From Acidobacteriaceae bacterium (GTDB taxonomy: Bacteria; Acidobacteriota; Terriglobia; Terriglobales; Acidobacteriaceae), in NCBI GenBank assembly GCA_003168355.1, contig PMSQ01000199.1:155596-203784 (forward strand): DNA of 48,189 nucleotides, read 5' to 3'. The notes under the pieces are model-generated. The model worked only from the letters and a program-made list of their open reading frames with translations, ran no database searches and was not told the DNA's origin. Position numbers and translations under genes: made by a program. Within the stretch, counting starts at the first letter, position 1; the number at the start of each line of letters is the position of its first letter. Below are positions 7,908 to 16,902 of the stretch, in pieces.

Positions 7908-10352
7908 ATGTCGATCCGCACGAAACTATTTGTCGGGATCACCGCCTCGCTTGGAATGGTGGTGCTGTGCTTTGCCTGTTGGCATTGGCAGTCTGCCGAT
8001 CTGGCGCGATTTCTGTGTTATCTGGCGATGGCCATCCTGGCCTCCGGCTTGAAAGTGCAATTGCCCGGAATTGACGGCACCATGTCAGTCAATTTTCTTT
8101 TCATTCTTCTGGGCGTGATGGAATTGAGCCTCCCGGAAACGCTGGTCATTGGGTGTACCGCCACTCTGGTGCAGAGCATGTGGCGCGCGCGGAAAGAGCT
8201 GGATCCGATCAAGGTCGTCTTCAACGTATTTGGAATGATGGCAAACGCCAGCGCGTTATGCTACGTGAGCTATCACTGGCTTGCGGCAAGGATGGGCTCC
8301 AATAAACCATTTTTGCTGATGCTGGCAGCGCTGGTTTTCTTCCTGGCAAACACTCTGCCGATTTCCTTTGTCATCGCTCTGACCGAGGGCAAGTCCAGCC
8401 GGAAGGTATGGTCGGAGTGCTACTTCTGGTCCTTTCCTTACTACCTGGTGGGAGCGGCCGCGGTGGGCCTGGTCGGGATCGTGAACCGGCAGGCCGGATG
8501 GCAGACATCGCTGCTGGTGCTGCCATTGATCTATTGGGTGTACCGCTCCTATCGCCTGTACCTGGGACGGCTGGAAGCAGAAAAAGACCGGGTGGAGATC
8601 GAGAAGAAGCATGTGGAAGAAATTGCCTCGCTGAACATGCGCACCATCGAAGCTCTGGCGCTAGCCATCGAGGCCAAGGATCAAACAACGCATACGCACT
8701 TGCAGCGAGTAAGAACTTACGCGGTGGAAATCGGCAAGGACCTCGGACTGCCGCCGGACGAGATCGAGGCCTTGCGAGCCGCGGCGCTGCTGCATGACAT
8801 CGGAAAGCTTGCCGTGCCGGAGCACATCATCAACAAACCGGGCAAGCTGACGCCGGAAGAGTTCGAGAAAATGAAAGTGCACCCCTTGGTGGGCGCAGAA
8901 ATTCTCGATCGAGTGGCCTTTCCGTATCCTGTATCTCCCATTGTGCGATCGCACCATGAGAGGTGGGATGGGTCCGGGTATCCAGCCGGTCTCGCCGGCG
9001 AAGAGATTCCCATTGGAGCACGCATTCTGGCGGCAGTGGATTGCCTGGACGCGCTGGCCTCGGACCGGCAGTATCGCCCAGCCATACCGCTGGATCAGGC
9101 AATGAGCAAGGTGAAAGAAAAAGCGGGCACGTGGTTCGATGCAAAGGTGGTAGAGATTCTGGAGCATCGCTATGTGGCCCTGGAACGCATCGCGCAAAGC
9201 CACGAGGCCGGTTTTGTTCCCTCCGGGTTCTCCAAGGGGCTGCGCGTGGAACGGGGTTTGGCACCGGCGACGGGATTCGAAAAAGGGGCGGAGAATTTGT
9301 TGCCCGAGGCTGACTTCCTGACGTCGATCGCATCCGCGCGGCAAGAGGCGCAAGCCATGTTCGAGTTGAGCCAGGACTTGGGGAATTCCCTAAGCCTCAG
9401 CGAGACCTTGTCAGTACTGTCGATGCGGCTGCGCAAACTGATTCTCTATGATTCAATCGCCGTATTTGTGAATCGAAACGGCTGGCTGCTGCCGGAACTG
9501 GTGAGTGGTGAGAACTTTCGAGTTCTTTCGTCGCTGAAAATCCGCGTGGGCGAGGGCTTATGCGGATGGGTAGCGGAGAATTGCAAGCCCATCATCAATG
9601 GCAATCCTCAAGTGGAGGCTGGCTACGTCGCCGATCCGGAAAAATACGCCACCCTGTCCTCAGCGCTGGCCGTTCCCCTGGAGGGATTGAGTGGCGTGGT
9701 AGGCGTGCTGGCCATGTATCACTCATCTGTTGATGCTTTCACACCAGACCACTTGCGGATTTTATTGGCCGTGGCTTCGAAGGTGGCGCTCTCGGTGGAA
9801 AATGCGCTGAAGTATCAGCAGGCCGAAAGTTCGGCTACCACAGATTTCCTCACGGGCCTGCCCAATGCGCGGTCGCTGTTTGTGCACCTGGCGCAGGAAG
9901 TGGCGCGGTGCCGCCGCATGAAGACTTCACTCGCCGTCATGGTCTGCGACATTGACGGGCTCAAGAAGATCAATGACTCGTTCGGGCACCTGGAAGGAGA
10001 CAAATTGTTGCGGGAGTTCAGCACACGGCTGAAGGACGCGTGCCGCGGTTACGACTACGTGGCACGCATGGGCGGCGATGAATTTGTGATCACCGCGCCT
10101 GGCCTAACGCCGGAAGCTGCGTTGGAGAAAGCAAGCCGATTGAACCAGGCCGCCATTGAAGCCGGGCGTCACACTTGCGGACGGGATGCGATTACGCTGA
10201 GCGTGGGAACGGCCTTCTGTCCGGAAAATGGATATGACGTGGAAGCTCTGCTGGCCGAAGCAGATCGACGAATGTACTCGGTAAAGCAAACCCACCATGC
10301 GGAGGCGGCGTCGCGGCCCGATGTTCTGACGCAACGGGCTTCGGTGAAATAA
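7908..10352 (+). CDS. Membrane HD-GYP - GAF - GGDEF c-di-GMP signalling protein
   Basis: 814 residues from ATG 7908 (a TTG at 7839 also opens the frame). An N-terminal multi-helix membrane domain (about 5-220, containing LPGIDGTMSVN) is followed by a short coiled linker. A complete HD-GYP phosphodiesterase domain comes next (HDIGK at 296-300, HHERWDGSGYP at 349-359). A GAF domain spans about 480-635, and a GGDEF cyclase domain about 640-795 with intact GGDEF (722-726) and an inhibitory RxxD site (R713, D716). Both making and breaking domains look intact, so net activity is probably set by the membrane and GAF inputs. The next gene starts immediately after the stop codon, so it probably heads the ABC importer transcript. 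Confidence 0.93.
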   Translation: MSIRTKLFVGITASLGMVVLCFACWHWQSADLARFLCYLAMAILASGLKVQLPGIDGTMSVNFLFILLGVMELSLPETLVIGCTATLVQSMWRARKELDPIKVVFNVFGMMANASALCYVSYHWLAARMGSNKPFLLMLAALVFFLANTLPISFVIALTEGKSSRKVWSECYFWSFPYYLVGAAAVGLVGIVNRQAGWQTSLLVLPLIYWVYRSYRLYLGRLEAEKDRVEIEKKHVEEIASLNMRTIEALALAIEAKDQTTHTHLQRVRTYAVEIGKDLGLPPDEIEALRAAALLHDIGKLAVPEHIINKPGKLTPEEFEKMKVHPLVGAEILDRVAFPYPVSPIVRSHHERWDGSGYPAGLAGEEIPIGARILAAVDCLDALASDRQYRPAIPLDQAMSKVKEKAGTWFDAKVVEILEHRYVALERIAQSHEAGFVPSGFSKGLRVERGLAPATGFEKGAENLLPEADFLTSIASARQEAQAMFELSQDLGNSLSLSETLSVLSMRLRKLILYDSIAVFVNRNGWLLPELVSGENFRVLSSLKIRVGEGLCGWVAENCKPIINGNPQVEAGYVADPEKYATLSSALAVPLEGLSGVVGVLAMYHSSVDAFTPDHLRILLAVASKVALSVENALKYQQAESSATTDFLTGLPNARSLFVHLAQEVARCRRMKTSLAVMVCDIDGLKKINDSFGHLEGDKLLREFSTRLKDACRGYDYVARMGGDEFVITAPGLTPEAALEKASRLNQAAIEAGRHTCGRDAITLSVGTAFCPENGYDVEALLAEADRRMYSVKQTHHAEAASRPDVLTQRASVK

Positions 10353-11219
10353 ATGGTGAGAGGGAAAATTGCCGCGCATGCGCTGGCGCTGGTAGCGACT
10401 GTCCTTCTTGGGGGATTGCTCTCCGCTACGCTGGTGCGTCTCGCGCCCGGTTTCGAGGCGGATGTGCAAGAACTTGATCCGCACTTGAACGCTGCGAGCG
10501 TGACGGCGCTGCGCGAAGCCAGGCGGCAGGACCATAACATCCTTCAGTTTTACTTGTCCTACATGAATCGCGCTGCACACGGTGACCTTGGAACCTCGCT
10601 CGCCCTGGGGCAACCCGTGCGTACCCTGCTGCTCGACCGGGCACCGCTCACGCTCCGCTTGCTCGCCACCGGGCTTGCGCTGGCCTGGGTGCTGTCGCTG
10701 ACGTTGGCGTTGAGTGCGGCCTGGCTGCGGCTCTCCATTTATGACACGCTGACCACGGTCGTCAGCGGAACATTTCTTTGTATTCCCGCGGCAGTGCTGG
10801 CATTGCTCTCGGTGCTGTGGAACGTGCCGGGCTCATCGGCAATTGCCCTGATCGTATTTCCGCACACATATCGTTATGCGCGAAATCTGCTGGTGAAGGC
10901 TTACTCTCAGCCTCACGTCATCACCGCGCGAGCGAAAGGTTTGGCCGAGCCCCGCATCCTCTTCTGGCATGTGGTGCCGGTGGTAGCGCCGCAGTTGTTG
11001 GCCGTGGCTGGAGTGTCGGTCAGCATGGCGGTGGGGGCGGCAATTCCAGTCGAAGCGTTGTGCGGCCTCGCGGGCATCGGACAACTGGCGTGGCAGGCGG
11101 CACTGGCCCGCGATCTACCATTGCTGGTCAACATCACGATCCTGGTGACGCTGGTAACCTTGCTGGCCAATTCCGGAGCGGATGTAATCGGTCACATGGT
11201 CCGGGGCCAGGAATCATGA
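10353..11219 (+). CDS. Peptide-type ABC importer permease (DppB/OppB-like)
   Basis: 288 residues with about six membrane helices and the permease loop ARAKGLAEPRILFWHVVPV (EAA-type motif that docks on the ATPase). The GDLGTSLALGQPV segment is typical of the DppB/OppB side. It is somewhat shorter than usual (300-340). Its ATG follows the TAA of the HD-GYP gene with no gap, and its stop overlaps the next start (ATGA). It forms the inner-membrane channel with the following permease. Confidence 0.88.
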   Translation: MVRGKIAAHALALVATVLLGGLLSATLVRLAPGFEADVQELDPHLNAASVTALREARRQDHNILQFYLSYMNRAAHGDLGTSLALGQPVRTLLLDRAPLTLRLLATGLALAWVLSLTLALSAAWLRLSIYDTLTTVVSGTFLCIPAAVLALLSVLWNVPGSSAIALIVFPHTYRYARNLLVKAYSQPHVITARAKGLAEPRILFWHVVPVVAPQLLAVAGVSVSMAVGAAIPVEALCGLAGIGQLAWQAALARDLPLLVNITILVTLVTLLANSGADVIGHMVRGQES

Positions 11220-12025
11220 ATTCGTGGCAGAAGCTGGCGTGTGCGGTTTTGGCGCTGGTACTTGGCGCGTCGCTGGCCGCGAACTTGTTGGCGCCCGGTG
11301 GATACGCCAAACAGTACCGCGAAGCGACGAATGCGCCTCCCTCCCACGCGCACTGGCTCGGAACCGATGACGTTGGGCGCGACCGGTTTGCCCGCGTGCT
11401 GTATGGAACCAGAATTTCTCTGCTGCTGGCTCCGGCCGCAGCGCTGCTTTCAACGCTGATGGCGGCGTTGATCGGCGGGCTGGCGGGGTATTTGGGTGGA
11501 ACTTGGGCACGAATGGCAATGGCAGTGACCGATCTATTTTTGTCGCTGCCGTGGTTGTTCCTGCTGATCACGGCGCGGGCGCTGATGCCGCTGAATGTCT
11601 CCCCACAGGTTTCGGCGCTGGTGACTTTTATGCTGCTGGGATTTCTGGGCTGGACGGCCGCGGCGCGAGTTCTATGCACCACCGCGGGATCGCTCCGTTC
11701 GTCGGATTTTGTGCGGCAAGCGCGGGCGGCAGGCCTTCCCGGACAACGTCTGTTTTGGGTGCATGTCATGCCGAATTTGAGACCGGTGCTTTATGCGCAA
11801 TTTTGGATTTCGATTCCGGTCTTCATTTTGAGCGAGGCCAACCTGGGCATTCTTGGTCTTGGCGTGGCCGAACCTATGCCTTCGTGGGGAAGTCTGTTGA
11901 AGGAATTGGAAGGCCTGGTTTCCGTAGGCGAAGAGCCTTGGAAGTTTGTGCCCTTGATCTTGCTGGTAGTGGTAGTGACATCGTTTCAGCTTTTGCTGTC
12001 CAGGCAAGAGGGAGTGGCCGCATGA
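11216..12025 (+). CDS. Peptide-type ABC importer permease (DppC/OppC-like)
   Basis: 269 residues from the ATG overlapping the previous stop. It has the DppC hallmarks HWLGTDDVGRDRFARVLYG near residue 45, the docking loop ARAAGLPGQRLFWVHVMPN, and the terminal GLGVAEPMPSWG motif, with about six membrane helices. The frame is open far upstream, but the overlap start gives the normal family N-terminus. It pairs with the preceding permease. Confidence 0.9.
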   Translation: MNSWQKLACAVLALVLGASLAANLLAPGGYAKQYREATNAPPSHAHWLGTDDVGRDRFARVLYGTRISLLLAPAAALLSTLMAALIGGLAGYLGGTWARMAMAVTDLFLSLPWLFLLITARALMPLNVSPQVSALVTFMLLGFLGWTAAARVLCTTAGSLRSSDFVRQARAAGLPGQRLFWVHVMPNLRPVLYAQFWISIPVFILSEANLGILGLGVAEPMPSWGSLLKELEGLVSVGEEPWKFVPLILLVVVVTSFQLLLSRQEGVAA

Positions 12026-13674
12026 CACGCCACGAGAAAAGGGTCGGAGAGATGGCAAGTGCATGGGGAAAGGCAATCGCAGTTACGGTGATCTGCCTGG
12101 TATCGTTGCTGAAGCCCGCGGCGGCTCAAGGTGGAGGCGAACTGAGATTCTGTCTGCGCACGGAGCCCAAAACATTTGATCCTCTGAAGGTAGAGGACGA
12201 CGCGTCTGCGGCGGTCCGTTATTTGACGGGAGGAGTGCTGGTACGTGTGAATCGCCAGACCCAGGAACTGGAACCGGAGTTGGCGCAGTCGTGGAAAACC
12301 TCAAAGGACGGACGCCAAATCACATTCCGTTTGCGCAGCGGAATTTTATTTTCCGACGGTACAAACTTTTCCGCCTCAGATGTTGCCTACACCATGCAAC
12401 TGTTGATGGATCCCGCGCTGCATTCCCCCACTGGCGATGCGTTTCGTTCGGGTGCCGGCAACGTGGAAACCAAGGTGATTTCTCCCACTCAGATTTCGAT
12501 CACGTTTTCCGCCCCAGTAGCCGGACTGGATCGCCTTTTTGATCAGGTTGCAATTCTTTCGGAGCGTTCGCCAAAGAAGGAGATGGCGGTGCTGGGACCG
12601 TTCATGGTAGCCGACTACAAACCGGGGGCCTCGTTACTTCTGAATCGCAATCCCAACTACTGGAAGACGGACGAACAGGGACGGAAACTGCCCTATCTGG
12701 ATTCGATCCGGCTGGACATACAGCCCAACCGCGATGTGGAGATGCTGCGCTTCAAGCGCGGAGAACTGGATCTGATTAATTCTCTCGACAGCGAATACTT
12801 CGATAAGCTCTCGGCGACTTCGCCGCAACAGGTGCACGACGCGGGCCCGTCGCTCGACAGTGAGCAGCTATGGTTCAACGAGGTGGCGAAGTCGCCGATC
12901 CCCGGCTACAAGAAGAACTGGTTTCGCTCGGCAAACTTTCGGCAAGCAATTTCGGAGGCGATCAACCGCGAAGACTTGAGCCGCATCGTCTTCCACGGGC
13001 ATGCCCAGCCGGCGCTGGGACCGTTTTCCCCGGCGAATAAGTTCTGGTTCAACAGCAAGCTTCGGCCGCAAGCGTACAGTCCCGATGCCGCTTTGAAGGC
13101 GCTGCAGGCCGAGGGGTTCCGCATGAAAAACGGCGCACTGAAAGACAAAGACGGCAACGAGGTTGTGTTTTCGATTATCACGAACGCGGGCAGCAAAATA
13201 CGGGAACGCATGGCGGTGCTGATCCAGGACGACCTCCAGAAAATCGGCGTGCACGTGAACGTGGTTACGCTTGACTTCCCTTCCCTGATCGAGCGCATGA
13301 CTCAGAGCTACGACTATGAGGCCATACTTCTGGGCTTGACCAATGTGGATCTGGATCCGAACGGCGAGATGAACGTGTGGTTAAGTTCTTCGGAAAACCA
13401 TCAATGGAATCCGCAGCAGAAAGCTCCGGAGACTTCCTGGGAAGCGGAGATTGACCGTCTCATGCGGGCACAGGCTTCTTCGAGCGATGCCAAGAAAAGG
13501 AAAGAAGCATTCGATCGCGTGCAGGAGATCGCGGTCGAGCAGGAACCGTTCATCTTCCTGATCAATAAGAATGCGCTCTCCGCAGTTTCAAAGACGGTAC
13601 ACGGCGCAGCACCGGTGATTCTGTGGCCGCAAGCATTTTGGAATGCGGAGCGGCTCACGGTGGCAACGAAGTAG
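12022..13674 (+). CDS. Periplasmic peptide/oligopeptide-binding protein (SBP_bac_5)
   Basis: 550 residues from an ATG that overlaps the previous TGA and follows a GAGGGAG ribosome site. A signal peptide ends at about residue 35 (KPAAA before QGGGE). Family 5 solute-binding features are clear: RTEPKTFDPLK, LEPELAQSWKTSKDG, FRLRSGILFSDG, FSASDVAYT, GPFMVADYKPG, NPNYWK, and FRQAISEAINREDL. Such proteins bind peptides, nickel, or sugars; the ligand cannot be read here. It is translationally coupled to the two permease genes. Confidence 0.92.
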   Translation: MTRHEKRVGEMASAWGKAIAVTVICLVSLLKPAAAQGGGELRFCLRTEPKTFDPLKVEDDASAAVRYLTGGVLVRVNRQTQELEPELAQSWKTSKDGRQITFRLRSGILFSDGTNFSASDVAYTMQLLMDPALHSPTGDAFRSGAGNVETKVISPTQISITFSAPVAGLDRLFDQVAILSERSPKKEMAVLGPFMVADYKPGASLLLNRNPNYWKTDEQGRKLPYLDSIRLDIQPNRDVEMLRFKRGELDLINSLDSEYFDKLSATSPQQVHDAGPSLDSEQLWFNEVAKSPIPGYKKNWFRSANFRQAISEAINREDLSRIVFHGHAQPALGPFSPANKFWFNSKLRPQAYSPDAALKALQAEGFRMKNGALKDKDGNEVVFSIITNAGSKIRERMAVLIQDDLQKIGVHVNVVTLDFPSLIERMTQSYDYEAILLGLTNVDLDPNGEMNVWLSSSENHQWNPQQKAPETSWEAEIDRLMRAQASSSDAKKRKEAFDRVQEIAVEQEPFIFLINKNALSAVSKTVHGAAPVILWPQAFWNAERLTVATK

Positions 13675-13688
13675 GCCAGCTTCTTTGC

Positions 13689-13720
13689 CACGGATTTACA
13701 CGGATTCACACGGATTTTAA
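13689..13720. repeat. Short triplicated CACGGATT repeat
   Basis: Three near-direct copies of CACGGATT(T/C)A in a row between the binding-protein and ATPase genes. It breaks an otherwise overlapping operon by 77 bases. Similar strings are, from general knowledge, frequent between genes in some Acidobacteriota and Planctomycetota genomes; no function is known to me. Confidence 0.45.
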
Positions 13721-13751
13721 AACTGACGAACCACCTGAGATCAAAACCAGT

Positions 13752-14594
13752 ATGTCGTCCGCTCGGCAAAATCAAATTCTGCTGTCGGCACAGCTCTCCG
13801 TGCGCTATGCGGGCAAGCAGCCGGTTCTGCGCGACGTGCAGTTAGAAATCCAGCGCGGCGAGGTCTTGGGACTTGTGGGACAAAGCGGCTCGGGCAAGAG
13901 CACGCTGGCCATGGCGATCCTCGGGCTCCTCGACAAGAAGCGGGCGCAAACCGAAGGCACAATCCGGTTTCAAGACTCCGAACTCTTGCAGCTATCCGAA
14001 CACGAACTGCGTGCGCTGCGCGGACGAGCAGTTGCGCTGGTATTGCAAAGTCCGCTGTCTGCTCTGAACCCGGCGCTAAAAATCCGAACGCAGCTTCGGG
14101 AGGCGTGGCGGGCCCATGCAGCAGGCGGGACCACAGAGTGCGCGAATGCGATCCGAGCGTCTCTGCAAAGCGTTTCGCTCCCCGCCGATGACGAATTCCT
14201 GCGTAAATACCCGTCGCAGATGAGCGTGGGACAGGCGCAGAGAGTGCTGATTGCCATGGCGGTGATGCATCGTCCGGCGCTGCTCATTGCCGACGAAGCA
14301 ACCAGCGCTCTGGATGTAATTACGCAATCGGAAATTCTTGCGCTCTTTCGCGATCTGAACCGCTCTACGGGAATGGCTATTCTCTACATCTCTCATGATC
14401 TGGCTTCGGTGGCTGGAATTTGCGACCGCATTGCCATTCTTCACCGGGGAGAGATCGTAGAGTGTGGAACGACCGAGCAGATCTTCGCGCATCCGCAACA
14501 CGAATATACGCAGCGGTTAATGGCAGCACTGCCGCGAATCCTGCCTGCGAACCCGCAGTTACAGGCAAAAACCGAAGCTGCAGCGGCGCGGTAA
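13752..14594 (+). CDS. ABC importer ATP-binding protein (DppD-like) with altered signature motif
   Basis: 280 residues starting MSSARQNQIL. Walker A GQSGSGKST (43-51), Q-loop Q99, Walker B LLIADEATSALD (D181, E182) and H-loop H215 are intact. The ABC signature, normally LSGGQ, reads MSVGQ (157-161). The C-terminal region (HPQHEYTQRLMAALP) matches the oligopeptide-transporter ATPase family. Dpp/Opp systems usually have two different ATPases; only this one is present, so it may act as a homodimer or share a partner coded elsewhere. There is no clear ribosome site before the ATG. Confidence 0.88.
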   Translation: MSSARQNQILLSAQLSVRYAGKQPVLRDVQLEIQRGEVLGLVGQSGSGKSTLAMAILGLLDKKRAQTEGTIRFQDSELLQLSEHELRALRGRAVALVLQSPLSALNPALKIRTQLREAWRAHAAGGTTECANAIRASLQSVSLPADDEFLRKYPSQMSVGQAQRVLIAMAVMHRPALLIADEATSALDVITQSEILALFRDLNRSTGMAILYISHDLASVAGICDRIAILHRGEIVECGTTEQIFAHPQHEYTQRLMAALPRILPANPQLQAKTEAAAAR

Positions 14595-14634
14595 GCACGC
14601 CAGGCCGTGCGCCCGAGCCTTGGTCAATTCCGTT

Positions 14635-14745
14635 TTACTTGCTTTTCTTTAGCACCCTGAGCAGGTGATCAAGAACGAACTCAACCACCGCCTCAAACGC
14701 CAGACGAACGGCCAACTCGCAAACTAACTCTTTAAGCAGGGACAT
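14635..14745 (-). CDS. Unrecognised 36-aa small protein with a strong ribosome site
   Basis: ATG at 14745 preceded by GCAGGAGGA six bases upstream, one of the best ribosome sites in the window; stop at 14635. The product begins MSLLKELVCELAVRL and ends in a Lys-rich tail (LLRVLKKSK). It is probably one amphipathic helix. It lies alone on the minus strand between the ABC ATPase and the subtilase. I recognise no family. The supporting evidence is the ribosome site and the helical composition; conservation is untested. The remaining 287 bases to 15032 hold no gene I can support, only GGGACAATGTGTCCC at 14843-14857. Confidence 0.5.
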   Translation of the reverse strand: MSLLKELVCELAVRLAFEAVVEFVLDHLLRVLKKSK

Positions 14746-15032
14746 AAATAGTCCTCCTGCTTATCTGTCAAAAATTAGTTTTTCTTGCAGACCGGCGATC
14801 TGGCTGGCCAAACTGAAGTAACAGTGCCTCGATCAAGCCGTCGGGACAATGTGTCCCACGCCCACGAGAAGGGACAGACTGGCCCAAAACTACCCGTAAC
14901 GACTGCCGCAACCCCCAATAATAACAATAACTTACCGGGAACTGATTGGCCCCGCCCGTGCAATGTATAAGGCGAGTTCGAAGCACGGTTTTCTGCCACA
15001 TTCGTGGGTTCGCTTAGGAAGGGTGAGATTTT

Positions 15033-16865
15033 ATGCCGAAGACACTGAAGCCAAAGAGCCCAAGTCGAGGTGAGCGCCATAGCGCTGCCTGGGGAAAACG
15101 CTTGAGCATGCTGCTGGTGCTCCTGGTTGCCGAAGCCGCTTTTGCCCAAGTTTGGGAAGGCAATGGCAAGGCGGTCGGCAAGTTCGCTGCGGACCTTGCA
15201 CCGGCTGTTGCGCGAGCCCATCAAGGTGCGATCTCGAACGAGACCGTCGATGTCATCGTGCAGTACAAGCAGGTGCCCCAATCGGCGCAAGAGGGCCGAG
15301 TGCAGCGTCTAGGCGCCCGCTTGAACCAGAGGCTCGGCGTGGTCAAAGGCATCGCTCTCACGATTCCAGTCCGCGCGCTTCCTGCTTTGGAGGCCGACGC
15401 CGAAGTTCTTTCCGTGAGTCTGGACCATCCTCTGAAAGCGATGGACGACTACACCAATGCGGCAATGAATGTGTCGGCGGCATGGAATGCAGGCTACGAC
15501 GGCGCGGGCATCGGCGTAGCCGTAATCGATAGCGGCATCAACGACAGCCACCCCGATCTGTGGGACTCGACCGAAAGTTACTCCCGCGTGGTCTATCACC
15601 AGGATTTCACCGGGACCAGCGCCTCCAATTCATACGCATCCAGTACCTTTAACTCATACCACCACCCGGCATATGACCTGTACGGCCATGGTACGCACGT
15701 GGCTGGGATCGTCGGCGGAAACGGTTACCTGTCGAACGGCCAATATGCTGGCGTTGCGCCAGGCGTGACTCTGATTGATCTTCGCGTGCTGAATTCGTTT
15801 GGGGTAGGCAACGATAGCATGGTAATCGCGGCCATCCAGCAGGCCATTAATCTGCAGAACAAGTACAACATCCAGGTCATCAACCTGTCGTTGGGCAGGG
15901 GAATCTCGGTTGGATATGCGCAGGATCCTCTCTGCCAGGCAGTGGAATCGGCATGGAAGAGCGGAATCGTCGTGGTCGTGGCCGCCGGCAACTATGGACG
16001 GATCAGCGTAGACGGCAGCGACGGATACGGAACCGTAGCGGCCCCAGGCAATGATCCGCTGGTCCTCACGGTTGGCGCGATGAAGTCGATGGACACGTTT
16101 CCGCGCACCGACGACCGGATTGCGAGCTACAGCTCGAAAGGGCCCACCACGTATGACCACGTGGTGAAGCCTGACGTTGTGGCTCCAGGCAACTTGGTAG
16201 TTTCTCTCGACGACCACGGCAGCACGCTGGATACGTTATACCCGGGCAATGAGGTCGCGGGCAACAATACCAATCACGACTACTTCATCCTGAGCGGCAC
16301 CAGCATGGCGACTCCGGCAGCGGCGGGCGCTGTGGCCCTCCTGCTGCAACAACATCCTTCGATGACTCCGGACCAGGTCAAGGCGCGCCTGATGAAGACC
16401 GCGTACAAGACCTTCCCTACCTCCTCGACGGCCACCGATCCGACTACGGGACAAACCTACACCTCCTACTATGACATCTTCACAGTTGGTACAGGCTATC
16501 TCGATGTGCAGGCGGCGCTGAACAATAATAGTCTGGCACCGGCTACGGTGGGAGCGGCATTGTCGCCGACGGCAATCTACAACGCCTCCAAAGGAACTGT
16601 GACCCTGTCAAACGGCAATTCGGCGATTGCGAGTAACTCAGTGGTTTGGGGTTCCTCAGTAGTCTGGGGCGCGTCGGTGGTTTGGGGTGCGAATGTGTCC
16701 GGTAGTTCAGTGGTTTGGGGCTCGTCGGTGGTCTGGGGCAGCAGTACCATGACGGGCTTCAGTGTAGTGTGGGGCGCGACGACGGACGCTGCCGATAGCG
16801 TGGTTTGGGGCGCGGCCATGTTTAGTCCGGACGCGGCTTTGGCCACCATCGTAGGGGAACAGTAA
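15033..16865 (+). CDS. Secreted subtilisin-like serine protease with C-terminal SVVWG repeats
   Basis: 610 residues. A signal peptide ends near residue 39 (AEAAFAQ), followed by an inhibitor-I9-like propeptide (about 70-132) and an S8 catalytic domain (about 150-495). The triad is Asp166 (VAVIDSGIN), His219 (GHGTHVAG) and Ser424 (SGTSMATP), with oxyanion Asn320 (AAGN). After about residue 510 comes a linker, then seven copies of SVVWG between 536 and 594, with spacers of 1-8 residues, and a short tail. The protease half is orthodox; the repeat tail is not a common protease appendage. GGAAGGGTGAG precedes the ATG. The next gene follows after 37 bases, so the two are probably co-transcribed. 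Confidence 0.93.
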   Translation: MPKTLKPKSPSRGERHSAAWGKRLSMLLVLLVAEAAFAQVWEGNGKAVGKFAADLAPAVARAHQGAISNETVDVIVQYKQVPQSAQEGRVQRLGARLNQRLGVVKGIALTIPVRALPALEADAEVLSVSLDHPLKAMDDYTNAAMNVSAAWNAGYDGAGIGVAVIDSGINDSHPDLWDSTESYSRVVYHQDFTGTSASNSYASSTFNSYHHPAYDLYGHGTHVAGIVGGNGYLSNGQYAGVAPGVTLIDLRVLNSFGVGNDSMVIAAIQQAINLQNKYNIQVINLSLGRGISVGYAQDPLCQAVESAWKSGIVVVVAAGNYGRISVDGSDGYGTVAAPGNDPLVLTVGAMKSMDTFPRTDDRIASYSSKGPTTYDHVVKPDVVAPGNLVVSLDDHGSTLDTLYPGNEVAGNNTNHDYFILSGTSMATPAAAGAVALLLQQHPSMTPDQVKARLMKTAYKTFPTSSTATDPTTGQTYTSYYDIFTVGTGYLDVQAALNNNSLAPATVGAALSPTAIYNASKGTVTLSNGNSAIASNSVVWGSSVVWGASVVWGANVSGSSVVWGSSVVWGSSTMTGFSVVWGATTDAADSVVWGAAMFSPDAALATIVGEQ

Positions 16866-16902
16866 CTAGCCGTGTGAAATACGACCAACGAAAGGAGAGG
16901 TC

